Position numbers and translations under genes: made by a program
The notes under the pieces: model-generated
What the model was told of the DNA's origin: nothing
Databases searched by the model: none
The model's input: the letters and a program-made list of their open reading frames with translations, nothing else
Origin: Salvelinus alpinus
Lineage: Eukaryota; Chordata; Actinopteri; Salmoniformes; Salmonidae
Reading direction: 5' to 3'
Length of the DNA: 64,000 bases
NCBI RefSeq assembly: GCF_045679555.1
Contig: NC_092100.1
Coordinates: 36,356,106 to 36,420,105, forward strand
Shown here: positions 54,401 to 63,400 of the stretch, piece after piece
Position numbering within the stretch: position 1 is the stretch's first letter
How the letters are laid out: every line of letters starts with the position of its first letter

Positions 54401-57400
54401 TTGCAGCTGCATGAGAAGGCCTGCAAGACCGCGCAAAAAATGAGCATAAATGTAGAGATTTATTTACCATTGTCACATCCTAGATGATGGAGGTCAAATG
54501 TACACCTTCTTCCTGAAACACCCACAATACGGTCATCCATTTTGACCATGTTCCCAAGCCTCTCCATGCAGTCCGATTGGTTTCGTGCCACCAGGGCCAC
54601 AATAATATACCCCCTCTCTGAATGTCCGAGTGTGACCCCCTCCCCATGGGTTACTGCAGCTAGTGTTGCCAGCACTGCCACTGCCTGGGTGGGGGCACCC
54701 CACCGGATTTTATCATTTTATCATTATTACATGACGGTTACCTGACACACTTGTCTAAATTGATGGGTCATGTGAAGGAAATGCTATAATCAACCTCCCA
54801 GCCACATCTAGTTCAGTGGATGGGTCACTACTGTCTAGATGTGTACACATGTTCATGAAATACAATAGATGGCCTTAATCACCCCCAGATACACCTGGCT
54901 AACATGATGGGTCTTGTAATCATCTGGCTAAGTGTTTTGTTTAGACATGTACTGTAGCTAGCTAGCTAACAATGAACTGGCATAATCCCAACTCATACTA
55001 CCACCATCCAATACAAACATTGTCATAGCTGCAGTATATTTCTGCATGTAGCTTAAGCTAACCCCGCAGGTAGGGTTTCTGAGAATGCAAATGGTTTACA
55101 TCCGTAACGTTCGCTAGCTAGCTAACCATGAACAGGCGTCAGAGCTCAGGCCTATTGAGGACAACAATGAAATGGCAGTATCAAAATCTTTTGACAGGTC
55201 CACAAACAAAGCAACACACTTCATTTTAGTGTCAAAAGCATGGACAAGATCATTAATAACTAAAGTGATTGCTGTAATAGTGCTATGCCCAGGCCTAAAC
55301 CCCGATTGATTTACATTCAAAATACATTTGTCAGATAAAAAAGATCAAAGTTGTAAATTTACCAAGGTTTCAAGAATCGTAGCTAGATAAGGACGCCTTG
55401 AAATGGGGTGATAATGATTAAGATCACTACTATCCCTGCCCTTATGGAGTGGCAGCACGAGCTGATTTCCATGCTTTTGGAATATTTCCTGATACCAGTA
55501 TTAAATAAACATTTGTGTTTATTAAGCCAACAATGATGGGTGCTGCACACTTAAGCAGACCGGGATCCGGTTAGTCGGGCCCTGTGGAGTTCTTCTCTAT
55601 TGCTAGCAAAGCTTCCAGGACATCTTTTTCTGTAAATAGCCTAAAAGAAAAGCTTTGACTATAATTTCTCTGATCGTTCAGCATGTTTCCCCTATCAACA
55701 TCCAGCCCAATATAATTATGAATAGGCTTAGAAGTTCTTTCCAAAAGAGAGCCCGCTGAAATAAAATGACAGCATTTTTTAAAAGTACATTAATTTGTTG
55801 TGGCAGAGAGGAGGAAGTAGAACCCTTCAGGGATTTGACAGTTTTCCACAATTTAGCCGTGTTCCCATTACAATCCGAAAGGGCTGTTACATAATAATCA
55901 TGTTTAGCCTTTCTGATTTGTCTTACACAAAGATTCCTCAGTTTAATAACTTGCCAGTCCAGGCCTAAAGCCTGTGTTCCAGGCATCATTTATTTTATGA
56001 ATGACTTCTGATAATTCCAGAGTGTACCAGGCATTCGCTCTACCCTTTAAGGGAACATTATTAAGGGACATCAGTCAAGGGATCATAGCCTTCACCTGGA
56101 TTCCCCTGGTCAGTCTGTCATGAAAAGAGCAGGTGTTCTTAATGTTTTGTATACTCAGTGTGTGTGTATAAATGTTTTATTACTCAAACTACCTGCGTGC
56201 CGGATTGGTCCCCCCTCTGTATGTTTGATACCCCTGCCTTAGACTGTAGAGATATCTGCTAGTGAATGCCTCTTCTCTTTCTCTCCTCTCTTTAGCCTAT
56301 ACCTCTCTCCCTGCTTTTCTAATTCCACAGCATCTCTTTGATCATTCTTCTCACCATATCTGCTTTTCTCTCTACCTTGTTCTTGCTTCTCTCTCTCTCT
56401 TTCTTGATTTCTTTCTCTCTTTCTCTCTCTGCTAGACTCTGGTATTGACTCAGTGGTCTGTGTCTTTGCAATTACTGTGGTGCTGTTGTGTTGTAGTTTG
56501 TATCTTCTCTTTTTCCTCTCTCTTTCTGTACTAATGGTGTGTGTTGTTCTGGCCCAGTGTTGGGTAACACACGCTCTTACAAACTGCTAGACTGGAATAG
56601 TGTCGCTGCAGGTACCTCCCTCCTTCTACTGGTCTCACACACTGGAGACATGGTAGCTCACTGAAACACACCCACCCACCCACCCAGGCACACAAATATG
56701 GGTGTCTGCAAGCATCTAGTTAAAGCTCTAAACTAAAGCTCTGTTTCTTTCACTGAGCTGCCATCCTCCTCTCTCCTAGTCTCTGTGTATGTGTGTGTGC
56801 TGAGCATGCGCTAAGCCCCCCCCCCCCCTCCTTCCCCCTTGGCTAGCCCACCATCCCAAGCTGCTACAGCAGTGTGTGACACATTGCATCCCTAACGTTC
56901 TCCCTGCGCTTCAGTAATGCTCCTCTAAGAAGCCTGTCCAGGTTAAAACTGAGACAGACTGGGCATGTGCATCATCCCTGGATCCACTGGGCTGTATTCA
57001 TGCTGGGAGGAGGGAAGAGACAAGAGGATGGAGGGGGGTACAAGAATGGAGGGAGTGCGAGACAGAGAGTAGTGTAGTTAGAGGGCTGTGTTGGTTCAAG
57101 CTCTGTGATGAATGAATATGGCCCTCTGCCCATGCGTGTGGATGTGAGCGTACCTGTGAGACATGCTGCTTCTTTTAGAGAGGACCCTGCTCTGCTCTGG
57201 GTCTGTTATGCCTGAGCCATTTATCCATCCATCTCACGTCCTTCCTTCCTCCCTGTGTCTCCGTTTTCCTCTTTCTCTCTACCTTCTTCCCTCTCTATCG
57301 TCTCTGTCTCTCTTTGAGCATGTGGCCTGTCCCAGGAGGTACAGAGTGGACCCATGGTTATTTTTAAGGACCATGGTTCAGCCTACACCAGGAGTCCCTC

Positions 57401-60400
57401 ATTTGAGTATGATGAAGGCTCTGAGAAGGGCCTCTTCTCCTCCTTGCCTGCTCTTATGTGAGGCCAGGGTCTTGTTCAGGAGCCTCAAACTGTAGATAAT
57501 ATTTTGAAACAGGAAGGAACTTGTCCAATAAGAATACTCCTATTCGTTTTAATTTTTTTGTTATTATATTTTTTTGTTGCTTTGGTGTGAACTACTGAAC
57601 ACAATACTTTATGGGAATGAAGTTAAGGAGATATAGGGTGTTAGGACGCCACCCTACATTCCTGTCTTCCTGTGATTGGCTGGCCTGGAGATGATGCTAT
57701 GAGAGGAGAACAGCCCAGACACTAACTAAACACCTTCATTATGTTCATCATCGTCATCAACATCAGGTTCACTGTGTTACGAACTGACAGTTGGTTAAGT
57801 GGTATCTGCTTGCTATGATGCACCATTTTAACACAATCAGCAAAAAAGTGTCAGTTGATTCTCTGTTGCTTCTTATTTTCTGGTAATCGCTAGTTTCGAT
57901 ACTTCTAGTTTCTAATAGTCACCACTCTGATGGTCAGTAAGTTTCTAAAAGTTGCTAGTTTCTAATAGGTTTTAGTTTCTGATAGTCAGCTAATTTCTGA
58001 CTGTCGCTAGTTTCTGGTAGACAGTCAGGTATCCAGCCAGTGTGTGTGTGTGTGTGTCTGTGTCGCTGTGTGTCTGTGTCGCTGTGTATGACGTTATGTG
58101 TGTTTGTGTTGCAGACGAGCCAGAGACAAGGGACGCGTGGTGGGAGGAGATTCGTCAGGAGATCAAGTCTCATGCAAAAGCCCTGGGTTGCCACGCTGTG
58201 GTGGGATACAGCGAGAGCACCAGCATCTGGTACACTGCACACACACACACACACACACAATAAAAAAGACCAAAGCTGTATTTCAAAGTCTGTTAGTGCA
58301 TTATAGGGAAATAAAGTTATGTGGATCTAAAGTTATCCACCCTCTCTTCTCCTCCCTCTCCCCTCCCTCCTGTTCCCACAGTGAGGAGGTGTGTATCCTG
58401 TCTGCATCTGGCACGGCGGCCATGTTGAATCCCAGATTCATGCGTGAGGGCTGTCTGGACATCGGCGGCAGCGACCACAGGTTATCACGGCAACCACACC
58501 CCGGCATGGTGGGGTCGGAGAGGGGCGAGGGGGAAGTTAGCTCAACCTGGCTGGGGTAGGAACACACACACACACACTGCTGGATGGGTGTTAGTGTAGG
58601 TGTGAGAAGATTTGAGTGGCCGGGAGGTTTTGGACTAACCTAGTCATTGATTGCTTCTAAATGGAGAGTGGTATTCTGAATGAATTGGATTAATTGAATG
58701 AAAATAAAATGGTGTTCTAGCAGTCTTTCTGAGCTGCGTGTGTGTGTGTGTGTATTCCAGGTTTGAGGATGCGTCGCCCCCTAGCTGCGGGTTTGTTCAC
58801 ATCCCGTATGATGAGTTCAACATGCCGTTCCCAGCTCAGCTTACATACTGCTACCACTGTAGGAGACAGAAGGTCCCTGATGTGCTCTTTACTACCATAG
58901 ACCTACCTGCTGAGGCTGAGGTTACTGGGAAGGGCTGCCTCATACAGGCCAGGTAACATACACACACTACCACCATATTTCCTGTCTATGTGTGGGTAAT
59001 AAACTCAGCAAAAAAAGAAACGTCCTCTCACTGTCAACTGCGTTTATTTTCAGTGTTTCATGTGTAAATATTTGTATGAACATAACAAGATTCAACAACT
59101 GAGACATAAACTGAACACGTTTCACAGACGTGATTTAACAGAAATTAAATAATGTGTCCCTGAACAAGGGGGGCGGGGGGGGCAAAATGTAAAAGTAACA
59201 GTCAGTATCTGGTGTGGCCACCAGCTGCATTAAGTACTGCAGTGCATCTCCTCATGGACTGCACCAGATTTACCATCTTACTGTGAGATGTTACCCCACT
59301 TCCACCAAGGCACCTGCAAGTTCCTGGACATTTCTGGGGGGAATGGCCCTAGCCCTCACCCTCCGATCCAACAGGTCCCAGACTTGCTCAATGGGATTGA
59401 GATCCGGGCTCTTCACCGTACCACATGAGGGAGGAGGATATCTTCCCTGTAATGCACAGCGTAGAGATTGCCTGCAATGACAACAAGCTCAGTTCGATGA
59501 TGCTGTGACACACCGTCCCAGACCATGACGGACCCTCCACCTCTAAATCGATCCCGCTCCAGAGTACAGGCCTCGGTGTAACACTCATCCCTTCGGCGAT
59601 AAACACGAATCTGACCATCACCCCTGGTGAGACAAAACCGCGACTCGTCAGTGAAGAGCACTTTTTGCCAGTCCTGTTCCAGCGACGGTGGGTTTGTGCC
59701 CACATAACATGTGCCCATGTTGTTGCCGGTGATGTCTGGTGACAACCTTCCTTACAACAGGCCTACAAGCCCTCAGTTCAGCCTATTGCGGACAGTCTGA
59801 GCACTGATGGAGGGATTGTGCGTTCCTGGTGTAACTCAGGCAGTTGTTGTTGCCATCCTGTACCTGTCCCGCAGGTGTGATGTTCGGATGTACCGATCCT
59901 GTACAGGTATTGTTACACGTGGCCTGCCACTGCGAGGATGATCAGCTGTCCCTGTAGCGCTGTCTTAGGCGTCTCACAGTACGGACATTGCAATTTATTG
60001 CCCTGGCCACATCTGCAGTCCTCATGCCTCCTTGCAGCATGCCTAAAGGCACATTCACGCAGATGAGCAGGGACCATGGGGATCTTTCTTTTTGTGTTTT
60101 TCAGAGTCAGTAGAAAGGCCTCTTTAGTGTCCTAAATAATAACTGTGACCTTAATTGCTTACCGTCTGTAAGCTGTTAGTGTCTTAACGAGCGTTCTAGA
60201 GGTGCATGTTCATTAATTGTTTGGAAAGCATGGGAAACCGTGTTTAAACCCTTTACAATAAAGATCTGTGAAGTTATTTGGATTCTTCCGAATTATCTTT
60301 GAAAGACAGGGTCCTGAAAAAGGGACGTTTCTTTTTTTTCTGAGTTTATTATGTTGTTTCGTATGAGGAAGGTGGCCCAGGGAGGTGTGTAAAATGATGT

Positions 60401-63400
60401 TATATTGCAGGTTGTGTCGAACGAAGAAGAAGGCCCAAGGGGAGGTGAATGCTACATCCATCTCTAACCTCCTCCCCTTCATGGAGTATGAGCTCCACAC
60501 ACAGCTGATGAACAAACTCAAACTGCGCTCCATGAATGCTCTGTTTGGACTCCGCATTCAGATCAGTGTGGGAGAAAACATGCTCCTGGGACTAGCTGTA
60601 AGTCTGTGTGTGTGTGGTGTGCGTGCGTGCGTGCCTACCTCTCCTCCAGTCTTCTACAAGGTGTGTATCTGACGGGTGTGTGTATCCCTATCTTTGACGT
60701 GTGTGTGTGTGTGTCGTGTATGTATGTCCAGTCTGCAACGGGTGTGTACCTGTCAGCGCTGCCAGCTCCAGGTGGTATCCAGATAGCTGGTAAGACCCCC
60801 AGTGACCTGAGCTACGACCAACACATCTCCACCATACAGAAACGCATCGATGACACCATCGCCAAGAACAAGGAGCTCTACAACATACACCCCCCGGTGA
60901 GACACACGCACACACAGCCATATGTGTGTAGGTGTAATTCTGTGTAAATATGAAAGTGATAGTTATCTCCTGTCTTTCTCTGGTTGTTAAGAAGTTATTT
61001 ACGTTGGACCCTGAGGCATTCACCGGCCTGAATACGGTACTGAGCATGCCCAATTAGTGATGCATGCCACACTACCCTCTCTATTAATCAACTCTGTATG
61101 AGTACAACACCCTCTAGAATCACAGCTCTGTATGAGAACTACAGCCTTTCAAGAATTAAACCTCTATATGAGTACAATACTCTGGAATCACAGCTCTGTA
61201 TGAGAACTACAGCCTTTCAAGAATTAAACCTCTATATGAGTACAATACTCTGGAATCACAGCTCTGTATGAGAACTACAGCCTTTCAAGAATTAAACCTC
61301 TATATGAGTACAATACTCTAGAATCACAATATGACTAGTCCTACAATTACAGCTGTATGAGTACAGTCCAGAATCACAGATCTACGGAAATGCATACACT
61401 CTAGAATCACAACTCTAAGTACAGTCTAGAATCAGAGCTCTATGATAGTACACTCAAGAACACAGCTTGTATGCTCATGCATTTTCAAGGGGCTATAGTT
61501 TTTCTTAACACAAAATACATTAGTGCAACAGATATGGCAGAAAATAGTTTTCATCAGATGACAACAGCAGTGCAATGCTACTTGGCTAGCAATAACACAT
61601 GTAAATTAGCTTACAATTCAAAAGCAAGGTATTTTCTTTTAGCAAAAACGATGCATGGCCATCATATTTCTAATGTTTATCACAGAAAGAATGTAGCCAG
61701 CTACATTTCCTTATGTTTTGTTTGCGTTTTAACTTATTACTGGAGAAAAACTACACCGGAGGAAAGTACTTGGGAAAAGTAACCTACACCAGTCAGAGCT
61801 CTGTCTGGTGATCCAATGACTAGAGCAAAGATATTTAATCCGAGTGGAGAAGTGGAACTAAAGCATGAAATTTGTCCTCTTCCATTGATGATTTGGCGCG
61901 AACCATGATTGAAGCAGAATTTACAATAAGAAGCATTTTAGATCTGCATTTAAAAAACGCAGCAAGATATTTTATCTGAAATTTTCTGAGTGAAAAAAGC
62001 TAAATGCTGCGTTAACCCAACCCCTGAAGAGTCTTCTCACATTTCCTCCCTCCACTAAATAGTTGTGTGTGCTATTAACTAATATAAAACTTACTCTGAT
62101 GATAGTGCCTTCTTGGGTGTGGGTGAATTGGATGTGATATGGAAGTAGCTACTTATTGTGTGGTTTGAACTGATGGTGTTGCTATGGGACTGTGACTAAC
62201 TCAGCGGCTCACAACCTGGACAGGGTTGGTCGGAGCCACACACACACCTATTGTTGTGTTGTTTTTATTGCTCTTGTTGTAGGAGTGTATAGAGGAGGTG
62301 GTGGGGTCTCCTATCCCTGACAGACAGCGGTCCAGCAGACTGTTCAGGTCTACCTCTGAGAGTTCAGATGAGCAGTCCGAACTAGACCTGTCCCACGGCA
62401 AGAAGGATGCCTTTGTACTGGAGGTATGGCTGGCTGGGTGTCCTCTACTGTAGGGTGTGTGTGTACTGTAGGGTGGGTGTGTGTGTGTGTACTGTAGGGT
62501 GGGTGTGTGTGTGTGTACTGTAGGGTGGGTGTGTGTGTGTGTACTGTAGGGTGGGTGTGTGTGTGTGTACTGTAGGGTGGGTGTGTGTGTGTGTACTGTA
62601 GGGTGGGTGTGTGTGTGTGTACTGTAGGGTGGGTGTGTGTGTACTGTAGGGTGGGTGTGTGTGTGTACTGTAGGGTGGGTGTGTGTGTGTGTACTGTAGG
62701 GTGGGTGTGTGTGTGTGTACTGTAGGGTGGGTGTGTGTGTGTACTGTAGGGTGGGTGTGTGTGTGTGTACTGTAGGGTGGGTGTGTGTGTGTGTACTGTA
62801 GGGTGGGTGTGTGTGTACTGTAGGGTGGGTGTGTGTGTACTGTAGGGTGGGTGTGTTATGTTGGATGTGTAAATTGTAGTGTGTGGGCATAGTATAGGAT
62901 GTGGTGTGTTAATGCATTTCTTCTCCTGTCTTCAGATTGATGACACTGATGCAGTAGAGGACATCCAATCCCTACTTACTGATGCCCCCATACCTGCAGG
63001 TATACACACTGTTCTACTAGAAATTGTATTTTCTATTCAACTCTGCTCTTTCACCATGTCCGTCCATCCGTCTGTCTCTCTCCAGGGTTCTACAGCTGTA
63101 ACACGGAGGTCATGCCTGGGATTCACAACTGGACTTCAGGACTACAGGTCAGACTAGCACACTGAAACACTACAACGACGACTACTACTACTTATTTCGC
63201 GATTTATAATATCTTACTCATTCTCTTCCATTCTTCCCAAGATGTTTACATCTGTCCGGGTCTACAGACTCAGTAATGCCAATCTGACCAACCAGGGCCT
63301 CAACAAGATCTTCACTGACCTCTGTGAGAACTTGCTCAAAGTAAGACCACACACAAGAGGGAAGCACGGGTTAGGCGTTGGTGTTCCTCTTACTTCCATA

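Noticed and set aside
62201..62890. 229-residue open frame on the - strand rich in His, Thr, Tyr and Pro
   Set aside because: It is the reverse translation of the minisatellite in intron 15 and overlaps exon 15 antisense; the repeat unit alone keeps it open.
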